Made by a program: the position numbers and the translations under genes
Notes under the pieces: generated by a model
Told to the model about the DNA's origin: nothing
The model's database searches: none
Seen by the model: the letters and a program-made list of their open reading frames with translations, nothing else
Shown here: positions 54,776-63,771 of the stretch, in pieces
How positions within the stretch are numbered: position 1 is the stretch's first letter
Layout: every line of letters begins with the position of its first letter
Source of the DNA: Labrys sp. KNU-23
GTDB taxonomy: Bacteria; Pseudomonadota; Alphaproteobacteria; Rhizobiales; Labraceae
Direction: 5' to 3'
NCBI RefSeq assembly: GCF_008330945.1
Contig: NZ_CP043489.1
Location: forward strand, 868,001 to 932,000
DNA: 64,000 bases

Positions 54776-57090
54776 GCGGCCACCGCCACCCGGCGCCTCA
54801 GGGAAACCAGCACCGATTTCGAGGTCGGCGTGTCGCTTTCCTCGCCGGCGCTCGACAGCGGCACCAGCACGTTCGCCTCGGGGTAGTAGCCCGCAATGCA
54901 GCCGCGCGGGATGTCATAGGACACCAGGCGGAAACTCTCGGCGACGCGGACGATGCCGTCATCATGCTCCCCGACGAGATCGATGGTCTCGCCGGACACC
55001 GCGCCGATGGCGGCGATGTCGTCGGGATGGATGAAGATCACCCGGCGCTCGCCCTTGATGCCGCGATAGCGGTCGTCATGGCCGTAGATCGTGGTGTTGT
55101 ACTGGTCGTGCGAGCGGAAAGTCTGCAACACGAAGACGCCCTGGCGCCCGCGAGCCTGCTGGAAGGCCGTTGCCTCCGGCAGCGGCACCGCAGCGAAATT
55201 GGCCCGGCCGGTCGGCGTGTTCCACTCGCGCTCGGCCGCGGCATTGCGCAGATGGAAGCCCCGCGGCTTGCGTACCCTCGCATTGTAGTCCTCGAAGCCG
55301 GAAATGGTGCGGGCGATCCTGTCGCGGATCAAATCGTGGTTGTCGGCAAGCGCCGCCCAGTCGACCTTATCCGAGCCGACGGTCGCGGCGGCGATGCCGG
55401 CAATGATCGCGACTTCCGAGCGCAGCTCCTTGGAAGCCGGCGGATTGATGCCGCCCGAGCCGTGCACCATGCTCATCGAATCCTCGACCGTGACGATCTG
55501 GATCTTGCCGGCGCTGTTGCGGTCGACCTCGGTACGGCCGAGGCAAGGCAGCAGATAGGCGGCGCTACCCGGCATCAGATGCGAATGGTTGAGCTTGGTG
55601 GCGATATGGACGGTGAGGTCGCAGGCCCGGAGCGCCTTTTCCACCAGGGGTGAATCCGGCGTGGCGCGAGCGAAATTGCCGCCGAGCCCGATGAAGGCCT
55701 TGGCGCTGCCGTCGAGCATGGCGCCGATGGCAGCGAGCACGTTGTGGCCATCGGCACGCGGCGGCTCGAAGTCGAACTCGCGGGCCAGCGCGTCGAGAAA
55801 GGCCGCCGGCGGCTTTTCGTTGATGCCGACGGTGCGGTCCCCCTGCACGTTGGAGTGCCCGCGCACCGGGCACAGCCCGGCGCCGGGACGACCGACATGG
55901 CCGCGCAGCAGCAGGAGATTGGCGATCTCGCGGATGGTGGCCACCGAATGGAGATGCTGCGTCACGCCCATAGCCCAGGTGCAGATCACCTTCTCGGCCG
56001 ACAGATAGATGTCGGCGGCCGTCTCGATCTCCACCTGTGTCAGGCCCGACTGGTCTTCGATCTCCTCCCAGCTCGTGGCCTCGACGGCAGCGCGATAGGC
56101 GGCGAGCCCGTGGGTGTGCTCGGCTAGGAAGGTTTCGTCCAGCAGGGTCGGCCGGCCGGCGGCGCGCTCGGCGTCGTCGCGGGCGAAGACCGTCTTGGCC
56201 ATGCCGCGGAAGGCAGCCATGTCGCCGCCCAGGCGTGGCTGGAAATAGTCGCTGGCGACGGGCTTGGAGCCGCCGCGCAGCATTTCGAGCTTGTCCTGCG
56301 GATCGGCGAAACGTTCGAGGCCACGCTCGCGTACCGGGTTGAACACCACCACGCGGGCGCCGCGCATCGCCGCGCGCCTAAGGTCGCCCAGCATGCGCGG
56401 ATGGTTGGTGCCGGGGTTCTGGCCAACGACGAAGATGGCATCCGCCTCCTCGAAATCCTCCAGCAGCACCGTGCCCTTGCCGACGCCGATGGCCTGGCGC
56501 AGGGCGACGCCGCTGGCCTCGTGGCACATGTTCGAGCAGTCCGGGAAATTGTTGGTGCCGTAGAGCCGCACGAAAAGCTGATAGAGAAAGGCCGCCTCGT
56601 TGCTGGCCCGGCCCGACGTGTAGAACTCGGCCTGGTTGGGATCGGCCAGTGCGTTGAGATGGGCGCCGATCTCGCGGAAGGCCTCGTCCCAGCCGATCGC
56701 CTCGTAGCGGTCGCTGGCCCGGTCATAGCGCATCGGATGGGTCAGCCGGCCCTGGGCTTCCAGTTCGTAGTCGCTCCAGCCGCTCAGCTCGGCGAGCGTA
56801 TGCTCGCGGAAGAACACCGGCGTGGTGCGCTTGTCGGTCGCCTCCCAGGCCACGGCCTTGACGCCGTTCTCGCAGAATTCGAAGGAGGAGCCATGCTCGG
56901 GGTCACCCCAGGCGCAACCCGGGCAGTCGAAGCCGTCGGGCTGGTTCGCTTTCAGCATGGTGCGCGCGCCCGTCAGGGGCGAACCGCTCGCCAGCAGGTG
57001 TCGACCGCAGCTCTTGAGCGCTCCCCAGCCACCGGCCGCCGCCTTGCGAAGTCCGGTCTTGGCGGTCTCGGTCTTCGTGGTCTCGGTCAT
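54772..57090 (-). CDS. FdhF/YdeP-family molybdopterin oxidoreductase
   Basis: A 772-residue molybdenum enzyme of the YdeP branch of formate-dehydrogenase-like proteins. The N-terminal metal site is GCAWGDPEHGSSFEFCENG (about 58-76), which has only two of the cysteines of a classical 4Fe-4S motif plus one upstream (FDCPG). Cofactor-binding regions include FYTSGRASNEAAFLYQ, FVVGQNPGTNHPRMLGDL and GGNFARATPDSPL. The C-terminal molybdopterin domain holds TPTGRANF and DQYNTTIYG. The substrate is not established; YdeP in E. coli is tied to acid resistance. The next gene overlaps by 4 bp. Confidence 0.88.
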   Translation of the reverse strand: MTETTKTETAKTGLRKAAAGGWGALKSCGRHLLASGSPLTGARTMLKANQPDGFDCPGCAWGDPEHGSSFEFCENGVKAVAWEATDKRTTPVFFREHTLAELSGWSDYELEAQGRLTHPMRYDRASDRYEAIGWDEAFREIGAHLNALADPNQAEFYTSGRASNEAAFLYQLFVRLYGTNNFPDCSNMCHEASGVALRQAIGVGKGTVLLEDFEEADAIFVVGQNPGTNHPRMLGDLRRAAMRGARVVVFNPVRERGLERFADPQDKLEMLRGGSKPVASDYFQPRLGGDMAAFRGMAKTVFARDDAERAAGRPTLLDETFLAEHTHGLAAYRAAVEATSWEEIEDQSGLTQVEIETAADIYLSAEKVICTWAMGVTQHLHSVATIREIANLLLLRGHVGRPGAGLCPVRGHSNVQGDRTVGINEKPPAAFLDALAREFDFEPPRADGHNVLAAIGAMLDGSAKAFIGLGGNFARATPDSPLVEKALRACDLTVHIATKLNHSHLMPGSAAYLLPCLGRTEVDRNSAGKIQIVTVEDSMSMVHGSGGINPPASKELRSEVAIIAGIAAATVGSDKVDWAALADNHDLIRDRIARTISGFEDYNARVRKPRGFHLRNAAAEREWNTPTGRANFAAVPLPEATAFQQARGRQGVFVLQTFRSHDQYNTTIYGHDDRYRGIKGERRVIFIHPDDIAAIGAVSGETIDLVGEHDDGIVRVAESFRLVSYDIPRGCIAGYYPEANVLVPLSSAGEESDTPTSKSVLVSLRRRVAVAA

Positions 57091-57572
57091 GGAGGGCTCG
57101 CAACGATCTGAAAAACTGCCCTCGCGACATATGGACGACAGCCAGCTTTATCAAATCGAAATATTCTATCGTGCGATAGGATATTGCCTTCATTCAGTAT
57201 TTATATGCATCCCTGTTCATATTTATATGAATTACAAACTGGGTACGCGGTCCATTTCCAGTCATACTGCGCAATAACATGTCGCTATAGGCGCATCAGC
57301 GACACAAAAGCGAGCTCCATGCCTATTTCAAAGGCATCAACTCTCGTCGCCTCAAGTAGATCTGCGTGTATTGCATGGCGCATCAGCGCCACGCTCATAT
57401 CGGGGCATAGAAGGAGTTATACCAGCCGCTGCGATGGTCGACCCGTTCGTCATTGCGGGGGGGGGGAATTGTCGAAACCGCTCGTATTAATTTCGAAAAC
57501 GGCCTCGAACCATCCCCCGAAAACCGGCAGGAACAAGGTACAGCATGGCGGTGAGGATCAGCCCCGCAACGC
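57091..57572. other. 482-bp intergenic region with a G10 run
   Basis: This region holds the oxidoreductase promoter on its left (AT-rich 57110-57260). At 57457-57466 there is a run of ten G, the longest homopolymer noted in the window. Between them a 38-codon minus-strand frame (about 57287-57403, MSVALMRHAI...) has no ribosome site that I can see and no recognised family. The right end lies downstream of the caspase-fold gene. Confidence 0.5.
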
Positions 57573-59618
57573 TCACGGAGCGGCGGCCACCGGCGCCGTC
57601 GGCATCGGAGCGAGCTTGCGCAGCTCTTCCGTCATGCCAGGCGAGAGCTCGCCATCGGCCTTGCCTTCGATGAGGTTGCGCTTGAGCAGTTCCTGCTGCA
57701 GCACGACCCGGTATTCCCTGGGCCATTTGCCGAAATTGGCCAGGATGTCGTCGACGCTGCGCGGATCGCCGCCGACAGCGGCATCGCCCATCATGCGGGC
57801 GGCTGCGGCATAGTTCTGCGGCACGCCGAGCCCATCGAGATACATCAGGGCGAGCTGATAGGTGGCGTAGCTGTTATCAGCCTTCTGCGCCTTGCCGAAT
57901 TCCTCCAGCGCATCCTTGACGTCCTGCCGGACGCCGTAGCCGGTCTTCAGCATCAAGGCGAGATGGATGCCGGTATCTTCCGGGCGCGGCAGGCGGGCCT
58001 TGTCGAGCGCCGCCATGCCCTTGGCATAGTCCTTCGGTACGTTGAAGCCGAAGAGATACATGTAGCCGATCCAGACATTGGCCGCCTGGTCGCCGGCCGC
58101 GGCCGCCTTGCTCAGTTCGCGCGTGACGCCGGCCTTGCCGCGCAGGCGCTCGAAGGGCTCAACGAAGCCGCGCTTGAAGAAGAAGGAACCGAGCGGCTGC
58201 TGCCAGGCCATGGTGAGGGAGATGGAGCTGTTGCCATCCGGATTGCTGGCCCCGCCGGCTCTCGCCTTGAACAGGCGGCCGGAGCTGATCCAGCCGCCCT
58301 GGCTACCGGCGATGCCGGCGCGCAGGTTCATGCCCAGGGCCTTGTCGTTCTGGCCCGCATCGGCGAGTGCATCGCCGAGCTGGTGCATGAAGCGCCGCTC
58401 GCGCGGATATTGCTTGAGCGCCGCCTCGCAGGCCGCAACGATCTCCTTGGACGAGGCCGCACGGGTACGGCGCATCACGGTGTCGGGATCGAGCGGTGCC
58501 GCTCCGATCCGATCGCATTCGGTTTCGGGCGCCGGGATGCGCTCGCCGGCCGGCGGCGGCAGCGGATCGAGTTCACTGACACCCAGGAGTTGCTTGAGCC
58601 GTTCTTCCGCCGCGCCGGCATCCCGGGAATCGCGATAGCGGTCGCGGAATTCCTCGATCACATCCGGCATGTCGACATCCTTGACCACCTGCCAGACACG
58701 CGGATCGGTCATGCGCGGCATCGTGCCGGCCCCGCCATTCTGGAACAGCGAAGGCGGCACCGCCAGCGGCGTGAACTTGGTCTGCTTGCGCGGCGGCGGC
58801 TCGACGGGCGGCGAAGGTTCGGCCGGCGGCACCATGGCCACCTGCCCGCCGCCTGCCGGTGCCAGGGTAATGACGTCGCCGCCCAGCGATCCGTTGAAGA
58901 AGGGTGTCTGCTGGCGATCGGTAGCACTGAGCACATCGTCGCGCACCTTGCCGAGGGCGAGGCGAATGTCGAGGCCGGGCTGGGTGAGATAGCGGGCCAG
59001 AGCCTGTGCATAGGGGCTGTTGATGCCGTTGCCGTCCAGCGCCACGCTGCCCTCGCGGGCGGCATAGGCGACGAGCACATTGTCCCCCTCCGGCTCCACC
59101 CGTGCCAGGCCCTTGCCGACGGAGCGCGTGCCGCGCGTGCGCGCCATCCTGGCGAGGAAGGGATTGTTGCGGCAGGCATCGAGGATCACCAGCTTGAGCT
59201 GGCCGGCGCCGTCGGTCGACTCGACCACGCGCGACAGAGCCAGGGTCTCGTCCTGAACGTCGCGATCGCTGGTTAGGTGCGCATCGGTCGGCACCAGATA
59301 GTTTTCGCCGCCGATCTCGATGCCGTGCCCCGAAAAATAGATCACGGCGATGTCGGCGCCCGAGGCGCTCGCCTGGAAACGGCGCAGCGCCGCGATCATG
59401 CCGGCCCGGTCGGCGTCGACGACGGTGTCGACCGCATCGAAACCGGCCTTCTGCAGCGTCTGCTTCAGCAACCCGACGTCGCGCCCGGGATTGGCGAGGC
59501 GCGGCACCTTGGCATAGTCGCTATTGCCGATCAGCAACGCCACGCGCCGGCCGGCAAGCGCGGTGTCCGGCATAACGGCCAGGACGAAGAAGAACAGCAA
59601 AGCAAGGCAGCGTGTCAT
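57573..59618 (-). CDS. Secreted caspase-fold (peptidase C14-like) protein with Sel1-type repeats
   Basis: A 681-residue exported protein. A signal peptide (about 1-22, ending ALA) precedes a C14 caspase-like domain (about 24-250). The catalytic dyad is visible as His98 in YFSGHG and Cys149 in LDACRNN. A Pro-rich linker (about 265-295) separates it from a helical C-terminal half with Sel1/TPR-like repeats (about 440-640, for example GDQAANVWIGYMYLFG and NSYATYQLALMYLDGLG). Bacterial orthocaspases cleave after basic residues; the periplasmic Sel1 part would bind partners. The biological role is unknown. Confidence 0.85.
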   Translation of the reverse strand: MTRCLALLFFFVLAVMPDTALAGRRVALLIGNSDYAKVPRLANPGRDVGLLKQTLQKAGFDAVDTVVDADRAGMIAALRRFQASASGADIAVIYFSGHGIEIGGENYLVPTDAHLTSDRDVQDETLALSRVVESTDGAGQLKLVILDACRNNPFLARMARTRGTRSVGKGLARVEPEGDNVLVAYAAREGSVALDGNGINSPYAQALARYLTQPGLDIRLALGKVRDDVLSATDRQQTPFFNGSLGGDVITLAPAGGGQVAMVPPAEPSPPVEPPPRKQTKFTPLAVPPSLFQNGGAGTMPRMTDPRVWQVVKDVDMPDVIEEFRDRYRDSRDAGAAEERLKQLLGVSELDPLPPPAGERIPAPETECDRIGAAPLDPDTVMRRTRAASSKEIVAACEAALKQYPRERRFMHQLGDALADAGQNDKALGMNLRAGIAGSQGGWISSGRLFKARAGGASNPDGNSSISLTMAWQQPLGSFFFKRGFVEPFERLRGKAGVTRELSKAAAAGDQAANVWIGYMYLFGFNVPKDYAKGMAALDKARLPRPEDTGIHLALMLKTGYGVRQDVKDALEEFGKAQKADNSYATYQLALMYLDGLGVPQNYAAAARMMGDAAVGGDPRSVDDILANFGKWPREYRVVLQQELLKRNLIEGKADGELSPGMTEELRKLAPMPTAPVAAAP

Positions 59619-59736
59619 CGGGCAACCGGCGTTGGGGGCTCCAGGGCCGCGATTAAGCGGCGCGCCCTTCTCCGATGGCGCAAGTGGGCGCCAATGTCCA
59701 TGGCCGTCTCAGGCTTTCAGCCCTCCAACCCGCCCC

Positions 59737-60249
59737 CTACTTCGGAATCACGACTGCTTTGGTGACGGTCTCGAAATCCGGGCGCCAACGGTCGAACCTA
59801 GACCCGAGCGCATAGCAACTGATGGCAGTCCGGCCCTTGGCCGTTTCGAAGATGGTCCAAAGATGGCGGGGCTTGCCGGGGAACTCGCTGACGAAGTCGG
59901 CGGTGAAGGTGATGCCCGCTACGCCCTGCTGGCTGATGTCCCTCACACTTCCCATGCGAAAGTTGCCGTTGAGTTCCTGCTGTGCCGCCTGGAGCAGGCC
60001 GGCCCGTCCCGGCTGGGCGGCCGCCTTGCCGCCCCTCCCCCCGGCGGTGAAGGCCACCTTGCAATTGCCGATTCCCCAGGCTTCGCGGGAGATCTCGAAA
60101 GCCGCGCCGTCAGGCTTGGACGCTCGCGTGACGGTAAACTCCCAGGATAAGTCGCCCACACCCAGGCCGGTTTTCCCGTCACGGACTGGCTCGGCCCACG
60201 CCGCGGACATCAGCGACAGGCTCAATAGGAGAGTCACAAGCATCTTCAT
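59737..60249 (-). CDS. Secreted protein of unknown function next to the caspase-fold gene
   Basis: A 170-residue protein with a signal peptide (about 1-19, ending AWA). The mature part is beta-rich with two cysteines (GNCKVAF and AISCYALG) and no recognised domain. It lies 118 bp upstream of the caspase-fold gene on the same strand, so the two might be cotranscribed, though the gap is large. ATG 60243 is an alternative start. Confidence 0.65.
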   Translation of the reverse strand: MKMLVTLLLSLSLMSAAWAEPVRDGKTGLGVGDLSWEFTVTRASKPDGAAFEISREAWGIGNCKVAFTAGGRGGKAAAQPGRAGLLQAAQQELNGNFRMGSVRDISQQGVAGITFTADFVSEFPGKPRHLWTIFETAKGRTAISCYALGSRFDRWRPDFETVTKAVVIPK

Positions 60250-60325
60250 GAATAAATCCCGCCGTTCAGCGAATCCAAACGTAGCGGAATGATGATAACG
60301 ATACTTTCCTACAATAGGAAATTTA

Positions 60326-61282
60326 TCAATTTCGAGAATGATTTACTAAATCGGAATGTATACCCATCAATGCCAGTGCGTGCGCGCGCACTGACCGTGC
60401 CAACGGCTCCAACCTGTAGCCGCCTTCGACCTCCGAGACGATACGGCCGCCGCAGAACTTCTCGGCCACCTCCATGATCGCGTCCGTCACACTGGCATAG
60501 TCTTCATCCTGCAGTTCGAGATGGCTGAGCCTGTCCTCGCCGTGAGCGTCGAAACCCGCAGCGATCACAATGAGATCGGGCCGAAACTCCATAACGCGTG
60601 GCAAGATGACGTCGCGCCAAGCGGCGAGAAAGACCTCCCCGCCATCGCCGGCCTTCAGCGGCACGTTGACGATCTGCCCATGTGCACCACGCTCGCGCGC
60701 CTTGCCGGTGCCGGGATAGAGCGGCATTTCATGTGTCGAGCAGGCCATCACATCCGGATCACCCCAGAAGATATCCTGTGCGCCATCCCCGTGATGAGCA
60801 TCAAAATCCAGGATAGCGACCCGTCCCACACCATGGGCGACCTGGGCATGACGTGCCGCAAGCGCTGCCTTGTTGAACATACCGCCGCCGCCAGGGGCAT
60901 CATATTTGGCATGATGGCCGTTGGGCCTGGTGGCGAGCAAGGCATTGCGGACTCGTCCGCTCATTACCTCATCGACACAGAAGGCTACACCGCCCACTCC
61001 ATGCATCGCCGCTTCCAGCGTGCCAGGTGACATCACCATGGTGTCGCTAAGACGGTAAAAGCCCTCGCGCGGCGCCACCGCCATGACGTGCTCGACATAA
61101 TCCGACGCGTGGACGAGCAGGAGGGTTTCAAGCGTGCCTTTCGGTGCCAGCTCGCGTCGCAAAGCAGCAAATTCCGGACCAGCAAGCCCCCTTTCGATAG
61201 CGAGCAAACGCTCTGGGCGCTCTGCAAGACCACCCGTGTGGTGATCGAGGCCAGAGGGGTGGGAGACATAAAGCGTGGTCAT
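60326..61282 (-). CDS. Histone deacetylase-family (acetylpolyamine amidohydrolase-like) enzyme
   Basis: A 318-residue class II-like HDAC-fold enzyme. The active site is visible: RPNGHHAKYD (His123 and His124), the zinc ligands in DFDAHHGDG (Asp161, His163) and the third zinc ligand in AAGFDAHGED. The glycine-rich GGGGMFNKAA replaces the usual GFCxFNN. Bacterial members deacetylate polyamines or other N-acetyl compounds, and the substrate here is unknown. The start at 61282 has GGAGA close upstream. A 6-bp TTTCCT/AGGAAA hairpin (60305-60321) follows the stop codon. Confidence 0.87.
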   Translation of the reverse strand: MTTLYVSHPSGLDHHTGGLAERPERLLAIERGLAGPEFAALRRELAPKGTLETLLLVHASDYVEHVMAVAPREGFYRLSDTMVMSPGTLEAAMHGVGGVAFCVDEVMSGRVRNALLATRPNGHHAKYDAPGGGGMFNKAALAARHAQVAHGVGRVAILDFDAHHGDGAQDIFWGDPDVMACSTHEMPLYPGTGKARERGAHGQIVNVPLKAGDGGEVFLAAWRDVILPRVMEFRPDLIVIAAGFDAHGEDRLSHLELQDEDYASVTDAIMEVAEKFCGGRIVSEVEGGYRLEPLARSVRAHALALMGIHSDLVNHSRN

Positions 61283-61460
61283 AAGTCTCCGTCGTTACCA
61301 CCGCTAAATATGAATTTGAACATATAGAGAACAGAAAAACACGTTCGCTACAAGACCCTTAGTCTCGCAGTGACTTTGAAGGCGGCTCGCCCTTCATTCC
61401 CCCGTCATACCCCGGCCCTATCCACGCCGGCAGTTCGACATGCAACATTCGGGGGCTACC

Positions 61461-62750
61461 ATGATCCAGCGTCGCAATTTCCTGACCAGCGGGCTGCTGA
61501 CCACCGTGATGGCGGCGGCAACGCGGCCGGCGCAGGCGGCCGAGAGTGTCGCCCTGCCGGTACCCGACCCGAGCAAGCTCGCCACCGATGCCGGCTTCTG
61601 GTCCGGTGTCCGCGACCTCTATGACGTCGACCGCTCCACCGCCAATCTCGAAAACGGCTATTGGGGCATCATGGCCCGGCCGGTGCTGGAGACCTATGTC
61701 GAGAACATCCAGCGCGTGAACCGCCAGAACACGGTCTATGCCCGCAAGTCCTTCGATGCCGACTTCGCCGACGTGCGTGACCGCGTCGCCGGCGCTCTCG
61801 GCGTCTCGCCCGAGGAGATCGCCATCACCCGCGGCGCCACCGAGGCGCTGCAGACGCTGATCGTCGGCTACAACAAGCTTCAGCCCGGCGACACCGTGCT
61901 CTACGCCGACCTCGACTATGATTCCATGCAATATGCCATGGGCATGCTCGAGAGCCGCCGCGCCGTCACGGTCAAGACCTTCGCCATCCCCGAGCCGGCC
62001 ACGCGCGAAGCCGTGCTTGAGACCTATCGTAAGGTCCTGGAGGAAACGCCCAAGGCCAGGCTCCTGCTGCTCACCCATCTGTCGCACCGCACCGGGCTGG
62101 TGATGCCGGTGCGCGAGATCACGGCGATGGCGCGCGCCAAGGGCGTCGACGTCATCCTCGATGCCGCCCATAGCTGGGGCCAGTTGCCGCTCGACATGAC
62201 CGATCTCGGCGTCGATTTCGCCGGCTTCAACCTGCACAAATGGATCGGCGCGCCTGTCGGGCTCGGCTTCCTCTATATCCGCAAGGGCCGCCTTGCCGAC
62301 ATCGACACCCATATGGGCGACAAGGACTGGCCGGCCGAGGACATCCGCTCGCGCATCCATACCGGCACGCTCAATTTCGCCGCCGCGCTCACCATCCCGG
62401 CGGCGCTCGACCTGCACCAGGCGATCGGCGTCACAGCCAAGCATGCCCGGGTCAGCCATCTGCGCAATTACTGGGTCGAGCGCGTCGCCGGCATCGGCGC
62501 CATCGAGATCCTGACGCCGAACGATCCGGCCCTGCATGCCGGCATCACCTCGTTCCGGATCAAGGGCAAGGTGAGCAAGGACGACAATGCCGCCATCGTC
62601 AACCGGCTCAGGGACGAGTTCAAGGTGCTCACCGTGCGCCGCGCCGGTGTCGCCGCCGGCCAGTGCATCCGTGTTTCCCCGGCCGTCTACACCACCGAGG
62701 CCGAGCTCGACCGCCTCGTCGTCGCCCTGACGGCCGTCGCCGCGGCCTGA
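61461..62750 (+). CDS. Tat-exported class V PLP-dependent enzyme (isopenicillin N epimerase-like)
   Basis: A 429-residue fold-type I PLP enzyme. The N-terminus has a twin-arginine signal (QRRNFLTSGLLTTVM, ending AQAAE), unusual for a cytoplasmic-type PLP enzyme and implying export of the folded holoenzyme. The Asp that holds the PLP pyridine is in DVILDAAHSWGQ, and the Schiff-base lysine is in FNLHKWIGAP. Relatives include isopenicillin N epimerase-like and cysteine-desulfurase-like proteins. The substrate is unknown. ATG 61461 is chosen as it starts directly at the signal; ATG 61440 would add 7 residues. Confidence 0.85.
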   Translation: MIQRRNFLTSGLLTTVMAAATRPAQAAESVALPVPDPSKLATDAGFWSGVRDLYDVDRSTANLENGYWGIMARPVLETYVENIQRVNRQNTVYARKSFDADFADVRDRVAGALGVSPEEIAITRGATEALQTLIVGYNKLQPGDTVLYADLDYDSMQYAMGMLESRRAVTVKTFAIPEPATREAVLETYRKVLEETPKARLLLLTHLSHRTGLVMPVREITAMARAKGVDVILDAAHSWGQLPLDMTDLGVDFAGFNLHKWIGAPVGLGFLYIRKGRLADIDTHMGDKDWPAEDIRSRIHTGTLNFAAALTIPAALDLHQAIGVTAKHARVSHLRNYWVERVAGIGAIEILTPNDPALHAGITSFRIKGKVSKDDNAAIVNRLRDEFKVLTVRRAGVAAGQCIRVSPAVYTTEAELDRLVVALTAVAAA

Positions 62751-62773
62751 AGCAAAACGCTCCGGTCCGGCCC

Positions 62774-63589
62774 TCACCAGCGCATGCTGCGGTCGAGCCG
62801 GATGTCATCCTGGACCGGCGAGATCGCAGCATGGACGGCGGCGCGTTCCTCGTCGGTAAGATCGAGCGTTTCGAGCCCGGCATCGAGCAGAATCGGCGTC
62901 GAGGTCGTCTGGGGCACAACTGCCAGCACCTGGCGCTCCTCGGTGTCGAGGAAGAACGGTATCTCGTTCTTCTTCAAGATGCTGGTCGCCTTGCGGGTCT
63001 TGCCGTCGAGCGAATATTCATACTTGATCGTGTGGTTCAGCCAAGTCCGGGTCTGCGTCAGGACCTTGGCCACGACGGGCCTCATGACAACCGGTTTTGC
63101 CACGGCCCGCCTGAGCCTCGATGCCTTGAACAGCATCGCAAGGCCTGCGATGCCCAGGACTGCAAAGCCACCGACAAATGCGAGGAAGGTGAGGATGCGA
63201 TCGGTGATCTTCTCGACACCCAGTTCCAGGGTGAGCAGCCGGGGATCCTCGCGCGAGCGCACGACCCCGGTTTCATAGCCTCCGGCATGCATGTCAACGA
63301 ACATCATCTCGACCCGGTTCCTGGCGCCGTCGGCAGCGATGATGGTGGCCGAGCAATCGGTGAAGATGAGCTTGCGGGTCTTGCATTCGCCATTCGAAAT
63401 CCGCGCATCGTCGGCGATCTCGTAATTGCGGCTGATCTTGTAGTCGCGCCACAGATCCTCGGCCTGCCACCAGCCTATGCCGCCGGCGAAGGCGAAGCCG
63501 ACCAGAACGACGAAACACCCCGTCAGGCGGCTGATGCCGATACGGCTCGCCCGCAGAGGGCGAGTGGGAAATGCGTCGAGCACACTCAT
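62774..63589 (-). CDS. DUF3592-like membrane protein
   Basis: A 271-residue protein with two clear transmembrane helices (about 22-42 and 132-155). Between them is a periplasmic domain of about 85 residues with two cysteines (NGECKTRKLIFTDC). The C-terminal soluble part contains YEYSLDGKTRKATS and the DUF3592-like TWLNHTIKYEY. The function is unknown. It is convergent with the PLP enzyme gene, 23 bp apart. Confidence 0.68.
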   Translation of the reverse strand: MSVLDAFPTRPLRASRIGISRLTGCFVVLVGFAFAGGIGWWQAEDLWRDYKISRNYEIADDARISNGECKTRKLIFTDCSATIIAADGARNRVEMMFVDMHAGGYETGVVRSREDPRLLTLELGVEKITDRILTFLAFVGGFAVLGIAGLAMLFKASRLRRAVAKPVVMRPVVAKVLTQTRTWLNHTIKYEYSLDGKTRKATSILKKNEIPFFLDTEERQVLAVVPQTTSTPILLDAGLETLDLTDEERAAVHAAISPVQDDIRLDRSMRW

Positions 63590-63771
63590 GGGGCCGCCTG
63601 ATCCAGATTGACGATGTACTCGTGTTATCGCCGGGCAGCGGGCATGTCATCAGATCAGGCCAGATTTCTTCTTGAGAAATCACAGTCGAGTTTCGCCGGT
63701 TACACCGAGGTGACCTTCTGAAGGTTGGGATCATCATCGCGGCGGCTCACAAAAACGCTTTCGTTCCGGTG

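Noticed and set aside
57287..57403. A 38-codon minus-strand frame starting MSVALMRHAI as a small gene or relic
   Set aside because: No ribosome site or terminator and no recognised similarity; kept only as part of the intergenic description.
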